Shown here: positions 1 through 8,894 of the stretch, in pieces
How positions within the stretch are numbered: position 1 is the first letter of the stretch
How the letters are laid out: every line of letters starts with the position of its first letter
DNA from: an uncultured Acidovorax sp.
Lineage (GTDB): Bacteria > Pseudomonadota > Gammaproteobacteria > Burkholderiales > Burkholderiaceae_C
Length of the DNA stretch: 64,000 nucleotides
NCBI GenBank assembly: GCA_913774625.1
Contig: CAJYHL010000072.1
Location: 1-64,000 of the forward strand
Direction of reading: 5' to 3'
The notes under the pieces: model-generated
What the model saw: the letters and a program-made list of their open reading frames with translations, nothing else
Told to the model about the DNA's origin: nothing
The model's database searches: none
Program-made: the position numbers and the translations under genes

Positions 1-225
1 GCCCAGGGGCGCATCGAGCTGCAGGCCGGGCAGACCTCCATCGTGCTGCAGGGCACGGACATCACGCTGACCATGCCGGGGTTGCTGGATATCAAGGGGG
101 CCGGAAAGGCGTTCGTGGGGCCGGGCAGCAGTCCTGCGGAATTGCCGGCTTTGCCTGTGGGCCGCATAAAGATCGAGCGACCCCAGCCAATCCCTCCTCG
201 CCATCAATTCAATTTCTCGGCTTAA
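1..225 (+). CDS. vgrG: VgrG C-terminal end (partial, cut by window edge)
   Basis: Only the last 74 codons are present, open from base 1 to a TAA at 223-225. The residues read as the end of the VgrG needle-tip protein: a beta-helical repeat (IELQAGQTSIVLQG, then ITLTMPGLLDIKGAG) followed by a short proline-rich tail after VGPG. VgrG trimers cap the Hcp tube of the type VI secretion system and carry effectors. The gene directly downstream, 19 bases on, encodes a peptidoglycan-attacking protein, the usual vgrG-effector arrangement. The tail beyond the needle may be the effector docking segment. The family call rests on this short stretch alone. Confidence 0.75.
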   Translation, partial: AQGRIELQAGQTSIVLQGTDITLTMPGLLDIKGAGKAFVGPGSSPAELPALPVGRIKIERPQPIPPRHQFNFSA

Positions 226-244
226 ATTCAGCCACTCCCGACCG

Positions 245-2548
245 ATGATCATCAGCCCGCCCTTCCTGCCGAGACCTGAGATCGCCGTCTACGACGAGCC
301 CTATATCCGCAAGCTGATGCCAGCAGGCACGGTGGGGAAAGGGGCCTTTCCCGTCAGCGAAGGGATGGCCTGGCACGGGGGCCTGCATATCGCTGCGCCC
401 AGCGCCGATGAACCCGTGCGTGCCATCGCCGACGGCGTCGTCATCTTCCGGCGTGACAACGCAACAGCCCGCTACGAAGGCAATGAACACTCCACGGGCT
501 GCATCGTGATCCGGCACACGACCGCCATCGGCGCCCATGGCGCCACGGCCGTCGAGGTGGTTTATTACTCCATCTACCAGCATCTGAGCAAGCTGGACAA
601 GGATGTGCCCGCCCTGAATGGAAAGATCTACCGCAAGGACCCTCTGGGCCTGGCCGGCACGATCCACGGCCTAGCCCAGCGCATCCACCTGGAAATCATC
701 GCGGGCAAGAACGACGCCGAAAAGCTGATCGGCCGCATCACCGGCGAGCTTGCCCTCGACCGGAACGGACGCACCGATACCGTGTACGGCCAGATCTATG
801 TCCTGCTGCCGGCCCAAAGCGCCTGCTACGCCGCCCAGCCAGGGAAAGCGCCCCTGCCTGCGGCCAGCGGAAACAGCGGCACCACCCCTCTGGTCATCGG
901 CATCCGGTACGAGCAAGGCCATGCCACCCTGACGACCTATCAGCTGAACGGGGAAGTGGTGGGCCAAGCCCCGGTGGAAACCGAGGCCGAATACAACCTC
1001 TATACCGAGGCAGTCCGTCGCCACTCCGCACTCAGTGCCGCAGAACAAGCCAGCAGCAGCCCCAGCGGCTGGTACGAGTTGCTGCGCTTTGGCCGCAATC
1101 TGGGCCCCGACCCGCTGCCCGCCAACGCACCCCACTGGCGCAAGGTCGTTCTGCCCGGTCAACCCCAGGGCGCCTGGGTCAATCTCAATGGCACAGGTAC
1201 CCACCAATTCAGCGATGCCGATTTCCCGCACTGGATGGGCTGGAAGCTCATCGACGACGACGTCGAAGACAACAACAGCCAGTGCAACTCCGCCGCGATC
1301 GACACCCTGCTCTCACCAGCGGCGCAGCCCCGAGCCGCAACACCTCCGGGCCCGCCCAGCCTGACGGGCCCGAGCACGCCCGCACCCCAGCCCCCGGAAA
1401 CCGCCGCCACCACGCCCGCGCAACGAGCCAACAACCGCCTGCAGAACTTGGGCCAACCCGCCATGCAGGAAAGGCTGGGCAAGACCATTTGCCAATTCCC
1501 GACCGAATGGGCCAAAGACGATGTCGCCACGCGCTGGAGTTGGCTCCAGAAGGAAGGCAATCCGTATGTGCCTCATCCGCTCAAACCCAAGGACTTCGAC
1601 GAGATGGTGACCTTCGCGAAGAAGCTGTGCTTCTGGGAAGACCTGCCGCAGGAAGACCGGGACAGACTGGGCAAGAAGCACTGGCATTTTCAGCCGACGG
1701 AGTTCATTGTTCACTTCAGGAAGTGTGGGTGGTTGAGTGAAAGAGAACTAGCTCAACTTATTCCAAAAAATGTAATCCGAAAACCCGGCAGTCACACATC
1801 AGAAAAACCTGCGGTCTGGGAAGCACCCAACACTGCCGCGGCGCAACGTTTTGTTACCAACCACCACATCTCACTTAATTTCTCCTTGCGAAAATTCTCA
1901 ATCAACACGCCACTGAGACTGGCTTGTTTTTTTGGCAATGCAACACAAGAAACTCAATGGTTTAGCTCCCTTCGGGAGGGCAATGGGAGAAACAATGAAC
2001 TGCACAAAGGGTGGTACGGACGCGGATTTCTTCAGCTGACAAATCCAGATGGAGAGATAAACAACGGATCAAACAATTATTACAAATATTTTAAATTTTT
2101 AGGAAGAAATCCAATTAACCCGCCAGGATCACAAGAGGTCCATTGGCGCGATGAGGTTGGAACCGATACTTATCATGCCGCGCACAGTGCTGGTGCCTAC
2201 TGGGTTTGGGACAACAAATCCTCTCCGACAAAGATGCGCCCCAACATACCGCAAGTTGACAATGCAAACAGGTACGCAGACTTATCAGCAAAGAATCAAA
2301 GAAGAAAAATATCAACCGTAGCCCATGGCAGCAAAACCTGGTATTACAACCAATCTTTCACGAACTGTGCTGCTGCAGTTAATTACCCATCGTCCACAGG
2401 TCAAAACCCTCCAAACATGAATGGATTAGTCGATCGATCGACCTCATTTACCAATGCATTGATGGTCCTTGCAGAAAGTCCGAACTTTGAGGGCCCTCGA
2501 GGTGTCGATTCCTCATATCCAGAGAATTTCGAGCACCAAAGGTTATGA
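245..2548 (+). CDS. T6SS effector: M23-like N-terminal domain plus lysozyme/GH19-like C-terminal toxin
   Basis: A 767-residue protein directly behind vgrG. Residues about 25-165 resemble an M23/LytM peptidase fold (WHGGLHIAAP, AIADGVVIF, YSIYQHLSKL, RIHLEI). The canonical HxGxD and HLHFE metal motifs are altered, so this domain may be structural rather than catalytic. A linker rich in Pro, Ala and Thr follows at about 350-395. Residues about 530-767 resemble chitinase-like lysozyme domains (FGNATQETQWF with a candidate Glu, then WYGRGFLQLTN), which would cleave peptidoglycan glycan strands. From about base 1730 the DNA turns AT-rich, suggesting that the toxin tip was exchanged. The stop overlaps the immunity gene by 4 bases. 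No signal peptide is seen, as expected for T6SS delivery. A different muralytic chemistry is possible. Confidence 0.75.
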   Translation: MIISPPFLPRPEIAVYDEPYIRKLMPAGTVGKGAFPVSEGMAWHGGLHIAAPSADEPVRAIADGVVIFRRDNATARYEGNEHSTGCIVIRHTTAIGAHGATAVEVVYYSIYQHLSKLDKDVPALNGKIYRKDPLGLAGTIHGLAQRIHLEIIAGKNDAEKLIGRITGELALDRNGRTDTVYGQIYVLLPAQSACYAAQPGKAPLPAASGNSGTTPLVIGIRYEQGHATLTTYQLNGEVVGQAPVETEAEYNLYTEAVRRHSALSAAEQASSSPSGWYELLRFGRNLGPDPLPANAPHWRKVVLPGQPQGAWVNLNGTGTHQFSDADFPHWMGWKLIDDDVEDNNSQCNSAAIDTLLSPAAQPRAATPPGPPSLTGPSTPAPQPPETAATTPAQRANNRLQNLGQPAMQERLGKTICQFPTEWAKDDVATRWSWLQKEGNPYVPHPLKPKDFDEMVTFAKKLCFWEDLPQEDRDRLGKKHWHFQPTEFIVHFRKCGWLSERELAQLIPKNVIRKPGSHTSEKPAVWEAPNTAAAQRFVTNHHISLNFSLRKFSINTPLRLACFFGNATQETQWFSSLREGNGRNNELHKGWYGRGFLQLTNPDGEINNGSNNYYKYFKFLGRNPINPPGSQEVHWRDEVGTDTYHAAHSAGAYWVWDNKSSPTKMRPNIPQVDNANRYADLSAKNQRRKISTVAHGSKTWYYNQSFTNCAAAVNYPSSTGQNPPNMNGLVDRSTSFTNALMVLAESPNFEGPRGVDSSYPENFEHQRL

Positions 2549-3111
2549 GCAAAACAATCTTTGCGATTCTTTTCGCAATTTCCCTACCAGCCTTCAGTGA
2601 GGTTCCTGCCGGAGAAGACATGAATCTCCTACGGGATTTCAAAAAAGAATGCAATTATTATTTTGACGATGGCATCATAAACTCAATTGTCTCGCAGGAT
2701 GTTGGCATTCTTTCGTTTGAAAAAAAGCAATACAAAGTATTTAAATTTCGCATAAAAATAAAATTGGAGAAAAAGTTAACCGAAGCAAAACTGGAAACGA
2801 CTTGCCCATCAGCATCCACAGATTCGCCCGCCAAAACTCCGAGACAAATTATCAAAGAAGAAGATGCAGGGGGACGTTACTTTAGGCACATTGCCTGGGA
2901 AAGGGAAATTTCCGGAAAAAACTGGGCGGGACTTGTTGCTTATTCGGATTATTTGTTTGGCGACTCAGAAAAGAGCACTACGTATGACTATCTGATTTGC
3001 AGCAAAAATTCACAATGCTTTAGCTATAGCATAAATACAAAACCGCGTCTCACGGCGAAAGAACGGGATGCAGCCCTTGATATATTCAAGAGCATCAATT
3101 ACTTAAAATAA
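2545..3111 (+). CDS. Probable periplasmic immunity protein for the upstream effector
   Basis: A 188-residue protein that starts inside the effector stop codon (ATGA overlap), so the two are translationally coupled. It opens with a short signal peptide (KTIFAILFAISLPAFS) and should be exported to the periplasm. That is where an immunity protein must act against a peptidoglycan hydrolase. I recognise no named domain. Three cysteines in the mature part could form a disulfide. The gene is clearly AT-rich compared with its surroundings, like the toxin half of the effector, so the two probably arrived together. Function is inferred from position, export and coupling, not from family. Confidence 0.65.
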   Translation: MSKTIFAILFAISLPAFSEVPAGEDMNLLRDFKKECNYYFDDGIINSIVSQDVGILSFEKKQYKVFKFRIKIKLEKKLTEAKLETTCPSASTDSPAKTPRQIIKEEDAGGRYFRHIAWEREISGKNWAGLVAYSDYLFGDSEKSTTYDYLICSKNSQCFSYSINTKPRLTAKERDAALDIFKSINYLK

Positions 3112-3136
3112 ACATTCCAAAATTCAGGCCACCAAC

Positions 3137-3992
3137 ATGCCCTGGAAAGCGGCGCAGCAGGCATGCACATACGTCGCCAAGCGGCCCGGCGGGCGGTCAA
3201 GCTCGATCCCGACGGGCCGCTGTGGCCGCTGGTTGCGCGCATGCTGGGCTGGTGTTGGTCGCCACAGCAGATCGCGCGGACACTCAAGCGCATGTGGCCC
3301 CAAGACAGCGAACTACACGTCTCGCACGAGACGATCTACAACACCATCTACGCGCACCCCAAGGGCGAACTGCGCAAGGCTCTGCTGGCATGCCTGCGCC
3401 AAGGCCGCAGCACCCGCCGGCCGCGCTCTGCGGGGCAGGACCGACGCGGCCAGATTCCCGAGATGGTCAGCATCCACGTGCGCCCGCCCGAGGTCGCAGA
3501 CCGGCTCATGCCTGGCCACTGGGAGTGGTGACCTGATCAAGGGTGCGAGCAAAAAGTCATCCGTAGGCTTGCTGGTGGAGCGCACGACGCCTTTGGTGTT
3601 GCTGGCGCGCATGCCGGACGCAACCGCCGAGTCAGCCCTGGCCGGCCTCGCCGCCAAGTTGCACCAGATCGCTGCACCAGACGCTGACTTACGACCAAGG
3701 ACATGAGATGGCCCGCCCCCGCGAGCTGGCCCGCAACACCAACATGCGCGTGTACTTCTGCAACCCGTACAGCCCCTGACAACGCGGCAGCTGTGAGAAC
3801 ACCAACGGGTCGCTGCGCCAGTTCCTGCCCAAGGGCACGGACCTGTCGGTTTATAGCCAAGAGGAACTGGACTCCATCGCTGACCTGCTGAACAACCGGC
3901 CGAGGGCCACACTTGACTGGCGCAGCCCCATCCAGGCTATGCGTGAACTCGTGCAATGCATGGCCGAGCAGCGCGACGCGACAATCCATTAA
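3137..3992 (+). pseudogene. IS30-family transposase remnant, truncated and frameshifted
   Basis: Translated pieces in different frames line up with the IS30-type DDE transposase. The first runs to GHWEW at about 3531, where GHWEGDLIKG is expected, so a frameshift splits the first catalytic Asp motif. The second covers GDLIKGASKKSSVGLLVERT. The third carries YDQGHEMARPRELARNTN. It then has an in-frame stop in place of Trp (PYSP, stop, [10 protein letters not shown]) and ends with [13 protein letters not shown]. The N-terminal helix-turn-helix part is missing. With at least two frameshifts and one stop it cannot be active. It lies between the effector-immunity pair and the first orphan immunity cassette, and probably mediated the rearrangement there. 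Confidence 0.85.
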
Positions 3993-4036
3993 TCGATCAG
4001 CAACAGCCCGGTGTTGCATTTCTGATTTGAGACTGA

Positions 4037-4318
4037 CATTCCGATAAAGAAAATCAGACCAAGTGGGTAGCCATCAACACAATCAAACAACAAGGCACCA
4101 AAATTTACTACAGCAACCATGCATTTTGGGGGGCTTCAGCCGCCGTCAATCGACCCTTAGTCATAAGCAAGCATTATCACTCAAGCCTCAACGGATTTGA
4201 CTCTAGATGCTGCGCTTATGGTTGCGCATGGGCAATACCCAACGAAGGAAAACTACCTGACGCGAAGGGAGCGTTGGACATTAATTTCCCCGAGGAATAC
4301 ACCAAAAGGACTCCTTGA
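4037..4318 (+). pseudogene. Orphan effector C-terminal tip (toxin tail), copy 1
   Basis: An open frame of about 93 codons with no start codon, entered from the IS30 remnant. It includes KWVAINTIKQQGTKIYYSNH and ends SRCCAYGCAWAI...EEYTKRTP. Its TGA shares one base with the ATG of the immunity gene that follows, the same coupling as in the intact effector-immunity pair upstream. A second copy of the last 37 codons lies at 7142-7255 before another immunity gene. I read it as the severed C-terminal end of a T6SS effector. The toxin family is not recognised. The exported partner suggests a periplasmic target. Confidence 0.6.
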
Positions 4319-4956
4319 TGAAAAAAATTTTTATCCTGGCAATTCTCCTCCACCACTTTATCGCAGCGGCCCAGAGCGAGAAATTTAACGCGCACTTTCT
4401 CAAAACAGAGGCCTTTGATACGAAAATCGCCAACCTCGGCCCCGGATGCAGAATAAGAATTAGCACCCCCAAAAGAGCAGAGCTAGGCCAAGGATATCAA
4501 AGCAACCAATACAGAGGAGCCGCCGGTTTTGCAATCGATATTGCAGCCAATTTCTCCAACAACGGGGAATGGGGACTTGGATTCCGTTGCTACCGCACTG
4601 ACGAAAAAGAATTTCAGACGTTCTGGACAAACAGATCACCTAAAAACGAAGAAATTTTCCAATTGAATTCTGGAAGGAAAACGTTCAAAGACGATGAAGG
4701 AGGTACATTCACCCAAATCAAATCAATCAACGCATATGGCTGGGCCGTTACCTTCGATGATACGGCGGGAGATGAAAGATTTAGAACAAGACATCTCAGA
4801 TACTGCACAAGAAACAAGACGAATGCTATTTGCGGGAGTGGCGATGTCGGTTACATCAACTACCTAGAAGACAAAAGAAATATAAACATAGAATTCCTAA
4901 CTTTTAAGGTCTTAGAAAGCATTGAATTCCTAGAGGACGCACCACCGAATCAATAA
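4318..4956 (+). CDS. Orphan periplasmic immunity protein, type A, copy 1
   Basis: A 212-residue protein starting with a signal peptide (MKKIFILAILLHHFIAAAQS). The mature part shares motifs with three neighbours: IANLGPGCRI, YRGAAGF, FSNNGEWG, GWAVTFDDTAGDERFRTRHL, TNAICG, GYINYLED and ESIEFLEDAP. The spaced Cys residues suggest disulfides. It has no full effector beside it, only a toxin tail ending at its start codon, so it is an orphan immunity gene that could still protect against related attackers. The start at 4318 is chosen because it overlaps the toxin stop and gives a clean signal sequence. I know no named family for it. Confidence 0.65.
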   Translation: MKKIFILAILLHHFIAAAQSEKFNAHFLKTEAFDTKIANLGPGCRIRISTPKRAELGQGYQSNQYRGAAGFAIDIAANFSNNGEWGLGFRCYRTDEKEFQTFWTNRSPKNEEIFQLNSGRKTFKDDEGGTFTQIKSINAYGWAVTFDDTAGDERFRTRHLRYCTRNKTNAICGSGDVGYINYLEDKRNINIEFLTFKVLESIEFLEDAPPNQ

Positions 4957-5289
4957 ATGACGGCGTCGTCACCCTCCGGCTTGACGACGTTACGGCCCGG
5001 TACGACGGCAATGAACACGCCAAAAGGCTGTATCGTGACCCGGCATGCGACGGCCGTCGGCCAATTACTGTATTTATCAGCACCCGAGCAAGCTGAACAA
5101 GGATGTGCCGGCGCTGAATGGAAAGATCCACCGCAATGACCCTGTGGGCCTGGCGGGCACGATTCACGGTCAAGCCTCGCGATCCATCTGGAAATCATCG
5201 CCGGCAAGAACGACGCCGAAATCCAGATGCTGTGCTTACGGTTGCGCCTGGGCAATAGTCAAAGGTGGAAGGATATGGAAAAGGTGCCC
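4957..5289 (+). pseudogene. Degraded M23-like effector fragment, copy 1
   Basis: This stretch between two immunity genes is a decayed copy of the N-terminal domain of the effector at 245-2548. CIVTRHATAV, then in another frame NGKIHRNDPVGLAGTIHG, match CIVIRHTTAI and NGKIYRKDPLGLAGTIHG of the intact protein. At least two frameshifts break it. It then joins abruptly to the sequence for SRCCAYGCAWAI, the toxin tail seen at 4037-4318. It is therefore a fused remnant: effector head plus the last bit of a toxin tip, with the middle deleted. It ends at the start of the next immunity gene. Confidence 0.75.
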
Positions 5290-5928
5290 ATGATGAAAAA
5301 AATCTTCCTCGCCCTCTTATTCTTCCAGATGACCTTCACTGCGCAGAGCGGAAATTCGAATGAATTATCCTCAAAGAAATGGGAATTCAACGAAAATATC
5401 GCCAACCTAGGGCCTGGCTGCAGAATAAAAATAACAACCCCGAAGCAGGCCAAGCCGATTCAAGGATACCAAAGCGCCCAATATAGAGGCAGGGCGAACT
5501 TTCTAATCGAGATGCCGCCCAACTTCTCCAATGATGGATTGTGGTGGTTTAAATTCAATTGCTTCCAGACAAAGGAAGAGGAATTCAAGAAATTCTGGAC
5601 TGATGTCTCACCCCAAGATGGCGCGAAATTTAACATCAAGCCCAATAGAAAGTCATTCACAAACAAAGAAGGAGAAATTTTCACATCGCTTCGAGCGGTC
5701 AATGCGTTGGGCTGGGCCTTCACTTTTGATGACACAACAGGCGACGAAAACTTTCGCACCAGGCATCTTTCATACTGCATAAGAAATGAGACCAATGCCA
5801 TTTGTGGCAACAGCGATATTGGCTACATCGAATATCTAGAGAACAAAAGAAACATCGACACTCAATCTGCCGCCATCAGGATGCTCGAAAGCATCGAATT
5901 TCTAGAAGATGCTGCGCCAAGCCGATAA
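5290..5928 (+). CDS. Orphan periplasmic immunity protein, type B, copy 1
   Basis: A 212-residue paralogue of the protein at 4318-4956, with its own signal peptide (MMKKIFLALLFFQMTFTAQS) and the same core motifs (IANLGPGCRIKI, GWAFTFDDTTGDENFRTRHL, TNAICGNSDIGYIEYLENK, LESIEFLEDAAPSR). The ATG at 5290 is chosen because an AAGGTG ribosome-binding sequence lies just before it; 5275 and 5293 are alternatives. The C-terminus (AAPSR) and the DNA just after the stop match copy B2 at 8247-8894, while A1 and A2 share a different end. The exact toxin partner is lost. Confidence 0.65.
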   Translation: MMKKIFLALLFFQMTFTAQSGNSNELSSKKWEFNENIANLGPGCRIKITTPKQAKPIQGYQSAQYRGRANFLIEMPPNFSNDGLWWFKFNCFQTKEEEFKKFWTDVSPQDGAKFNIKPNRKSFTNKEGEIFTSLRAVNALGWAFTFDDTTGDENFRTRHLSYCIRNETNAICGNSDIGYIEYLENKRNIDTQSAAIRMLESIEFLEDAAPSR

Positions 5929-5945
5929 CTTCTGTCTTTCCATAA

Positions 5946-7139
5946 GGAAGGTCTGCAAAACCTTCCGGCCGCGTAGCGGGCAAGCTCTCGATGAGCGAGG
6001 ATCGGGGGCCATGGGCCACGTCAATCTCGGCCTCGATCTGTTGCCCAAGAAGACCCGCAAGGAAGTCTTCCTAGAAGAGATGAACTAGGTCGCGCCCTGG
6101 GCAACGCTGGTGGTGCTCGTCGCGCCCTTTGCTCGCGGGGCCCACTAGGCACTGGATGGGCGGCCTCCGTTTCCCATTGAAACCATGCTGCGCATCCACT
6201 GCCTGCAACTGTGGTGGAACTTGAGTGGACCCAGCCATGGAAAAAGAACTGCACGAGCACCCGCTGTACCGTCGCTTCGCCGGCCTCTATGGCGCAGCAC
6301 GCATGTCCGTTGAGACAACCATCCTGCGCTTTCGCCATCTGCTGGAGAAGAACATACTGGCCTCCCAGGTCCTGGCCGCCATCAACACGTGCTCGCCCAG
6401 CAGAGCCTAATGCTCAGGACCGGCACCATCGTGGATGTCACCATCATTTCCGCGCCCAGTTCGACCAAGGATCAGGAAGGTGAGCGCCCCCCGAGATGCA
6501 CCAGACCAAGAAAGGAGCCCGTGGCACTTCGGTATGAAGGCGCACACTGACGTGGAGCCGACTCCGGGCTTGTGCATACCGTCGTTGGCACAGCGGCCAA
6601 AGTAAACGATGTGACGCAGGCGGCAGCGCTGCTGCACGGCGGCGAGCAAGATGCGTGGGGCGATGCTGGCTACCAGGGAGTGGACAAACGCCAGGAGATG
6701 CAAGGCAGCCAAGTCAAGTGGCACGTCGACATGCGCCCGGGCAAACGCAGGGCACTCGATCCCCGGCGGAAACTGCACGAGTTGCTGGACAAGGCCGAGC
6801 GGCTCAAGGCCAGCGTGCAGGCAAAGGTTAGGCACCCGTTCCGGGTGATCAAGCAGCAGTTCGGCTACGCCAAGGTGCGCTACCGGGGCGCTGGAGAAAA
6901 ACACGGTGCGGCTGACGATGCTGTTCGCACCGGGCAATCTGTGGATAGCCCGCAAGCGCGTCATGGTGCTGCAGGGATAGGTACGCCTGCGGAGGAAAAA
7001 GTGGACAGTGGCGAGGCACAAACAGGCCTGCCGTTATCGCAAGACGGGTGCCAATAGGCAGAGAGCCCGGGCACCACGCGATGTGTATGTTCACTGTTGC
7101 ATCGCGCTGGTCTGGCGAATGGGGTTTTGCAGACCTTCC
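5946..7139 (+). mobile_element. IS5-family insertion sequence, complete ends but dead
   Basis: About 1.19 kb bounded by perfect 17-bp inverted repeats: GGAAGGTCTGCAAAACC at 5946-5962 and its reverse complement at 7123-7139. The length and the transposase inside match the IS5 family. The flanks do not show a clear target duplication (left ...TTTCCATAA, right CTAGATGC...), so one side was probably rearranged after insertion. The right end abuts the toxin-tail fragment that precedes the next immunity gene. Confidence 0.8.
6011..6980 (+). pseudogene. IS5-family transposase, multiply frameshifted
   Basis: Pieces across frames reproduce an IS5-type DDE transposase. They are GLDLLPKKTRKEVFLEEMN followed by a stop, VAPWATLVVLVAPFARGAH followed by a stop, [20 protein letters not shown], then ETTILRFRHLLEKN in another frame. 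Next come MLRTGTIVDVTIISAPSSTK in a further frame and HTVVGTAAKVNDVTQAAALL with DAGYQGVDKR. MRPGKRRALDP and HPFRVIKQQFGYAKVRYRG follow, and after a last shift FAPGNLWIARKRVMVLQG. At least two stops and several frameshifts make it inactive. Order and spacing are otherwise complete, so the element decayed in place rather than by deletion. Confidence 0.85.
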
Positions 7140-7141
7140 CT

Positions 7142-7255
7142 AGATGCTGCGCTTATGCCTACGCCTGGAAAATACTCACCGAAGGTAAATTACCCGATAT
7201 GAAAGGAGGACTCACAATAGATTTTTCCGAAGGCTATACCAAAAGAGTTTTATAA
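7142..7255 (+). pseudogene. Orphan effector toxin tail, copy 2
   Basis: A short open frame starts right after the IS5 right end, reads RCCAYAYAWKI...GKLPDMKGG...EGYTKRVL and stops at TAA 7253-7255. The stop shares one base with the next ATG. It aligns with the last 37 codons of the fragment at 4037-4318. The insertion sequence therefore cut off, or a rearrangement removed, everything upstream of this tip. It is too short to act alone. Confidence 0.6.
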
Positions 7256-7893
7256 TGAAAATATTCATTGCATTTATATTTACTCTCTATCACACAATCG
7301 CTGCAGCCGAAGGCAATTTGCTGCACGAGCACGCACTCAGAACAGGACTATTCGAATCAGAAGTCGCCAACCTGGGACCAGGCTGCAGAATAAAGGTTGA
7401 CATCCCCAAATGGTCGAAACTGAACCAGAGATACCAAACCAAAGAGCGCAGAGGGGCGGCTGGCCTTTCATTTGAAATGCCGCCTCACTTTTCCAATAAT
7501 GGAAGATGGGGGATAGATTTTTCTTGCTTTCAAACCAAGGATGAAGAGTTCAAAAAATTCTGGGCCGATCGCTCTGCCAAAGAAGGCGTGAACTTCAAAA
7601 TCAAATCTGGCAAAAAAACATTCACGGACGAAGAAGGGAGCAAATTCACCTCGATTCAAGCAATCAATGCAAAGGGCTGGGCAGTCACTTTTGACGACAC
7701 AGCCGGAGACGAACGCTATCGCACTAGGCACCTGTGGTACTGCTTGAAAACCAGCACGAACGCCATTTGCGGCAACAGCGACATTGGATACATAGATTAT
7801 CTAGAAAACAATAAAAATATCGACATGCAGTCCGTCGCTCTCAAGATTTTGGAAAGCATCGAATTCTTAGAGGATGCACCATCAAATCAATAA
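7255..7893 (+). CDS. Orphan periplasmic immunity protein, type A, copy 2
   Basis: A 212-residue secreted paralogue (signal MKIFIAFIFTLYHTIAAAEG) with the shared core IANLGPGCRI-type start, FSNNGRWG, KFWADRSAKE, GWAVTFDDTAGDERYRTRHL, NAICGNSDIGYIDYLEN and ESIEFLEDAPSNQ. Here the first motif reads VANLGPGCRIKV. The end (DAPSNQ) and the DNA after the stop resemble copy A1 (DAPPNQ), so the two are sister copies. As with A1, a severed toxin tail stops one base into its start codon. It should be exported and bind a periplasm-active toxin of the same class. Confidence 0.65.
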   Translation: MKIFIAFIFTLYHTIAAAEGNLLHEHALRTGLFESEVANLGPGCRIKVDIPKWSKLNQRYQTKERRGAAGLSFEMPPHFSNNGRWGIDFSCFQTKDEEFKKFWADRSAKEGVNFKIKSGKKTFTDEEGSKFTSIQAINAKGWAVTFDDTAGDERYRTRHLWYCLKTSTNAICGNSDIGYIDYLENNKNIDMQSVALKILESIEFLEDAPSNQ

Positions 7894-8247
7894 CTGGCAG
7901 CCTCGCCATCTTCAACAGCCCGCGACGAAGGCAATGAACCCTCCACGGATTGCATCGTGATCCGGCACACGACGGCCATCGGTGCCCATGGCGCCACGGC
8001 CGCCGAGGTGGTTTATTACTCCATCTACCGGCATCTGAGGCAGCTGGACAAGGATGTTCACGCCCGGAATGGAAAGATCTACCGCAAGGACCCTCTGGGC
8101 CTGGCCGGCACGATTCACGGCCAAACCCAGCGCATCCACTTGGAAATCATCGCGGGCATGAACGATGCCGAAGTCCAGATGCTGGGCTTACGGTTGCGCC
8201 TGGGCAATACCCGACGAGAGAAGGATATGAAAGAAAGGAGACCCTAA
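7894..8247 (+). pseudogene. M23-like effector fragment, copy 2 (head fused to toxin tail)
   Basis: From about 7900 to the TAA at 8245-8247 one frame is open and reads like residues 70-165 of the intact effector: NEPSTDCIVIRHTTAIGAHG, EVVYYSIYRHLRQLDKDV, GKIYRKDPLGLAGTIHG, QRIHLEIIAGMNDAEVQ. It then passes into the junction MLGLRLRLGN, whose DNA equals the toxin-tail region of the other copies in a shifted frame. No start codon or secretion context is left. The stop overlaps the next ATG by one base. It is better preserved than copy 1 at 4957-5289, and marks the second unit of a duplicated block. Confidence 0.75.
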
Positions 8248-8894
8248 TGAGAAATATCCTCCTATGCATCTTGCTCTTCTCATATCACCTGATCACAATC
8301 GCTCAAAGTGGATCATTAAATGAAAAAATCATCAGAAGAGGGATTTTTGAATCAACGATCGCCAACTTGGGGCCAGGCTGCAGAATAAAGGTCAGCATCC
8401 CAAAATTGACAAATTTAGCCCAAGGATATCAAAGCGAACAGGATCGAGGAGCAGCAGGTTTTTCGATAAAAATGCCGTCACACCCCTATTTCTCCAACGG
8501 AGGCGAATGGGGTTTTACGTTTAATTGCTATCAAACCAAAGAAGAACAATTCCAAAGAATCTGGAACGAAATCTCGCCCAAAGATGGTGTGAAATTTACT
8601 ATCAGGTCCCACAGAAAGACATTCATAGCCGAAGATGGAGGAAATTTCACATCCCTTCAAGCGGTCAATGCAGTTGGCTGGGCCGTCACTTATGACGACA
8701 CCGCTGGAGACGAACGCTTTCGCTCAAGGCACCTTTCATATTGCATAAGAAATGAGTCCAACGCCATTTGCGGAAACAGCGATATTGGATACATCGAATA
8801 TCTAGAGAACAAGAAAAACATTGACATTCAATCTGCCGCCATCAGGATCCTCGAGAGCATCGAATTTCTAGAAGATGGCGCGCCGAGCCGATAA
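8247..8894 (+). CDS. Orphan periplasmic immunity protein, type B, copy 2
   Basis: A 215-residue secreted paralogue (signal MRNILLCILLFSYHLITIAQS) with the same core as its three neighbours (IANLGPGCRIKV, GWAVTYDDTAGDERFRSRHL, NAICGNSDIGYIEYLENK, ESIEFLEDGAPSR). A strong AAAGGAG ribosome-binding site sits 5 bases before ATG 8247. Its C-terminus and the first 20 or so bases after the stop nearly equal those of copy B1, which supports duplication of an A-plus-B unit. All four genes are AT-rich compared with the flanking housekeeping DNA. Confidence 0.65.
   Translation: MRNILLCILLFSYHLITIAQSGSLNEKIIRRGIFESTIANLGPGCRIKVSIPKLTNLAQGYQSEQDRGAAGFSIKMPSHPYFSNGGEWGFTFNCYQTKEEQFQRIWNEISPKDGVKFTIRSHRKTFIAEDGGNFTSLQAVNAVGWAVTYDDTAGDERFRSRHLSYCIRNESNAICGNSDIGYIEYLENKKNIDIQSAAIRILESIEFLEDGAPSR

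Noticed and set aside
245-740. Active M23 endopeptidase in the effector head
   Set aside because: The HxGxD and HxH zinc motifs are not intact (WHGGLHI, RIHLEI), so catalysis is not claimed, only fold similarity.
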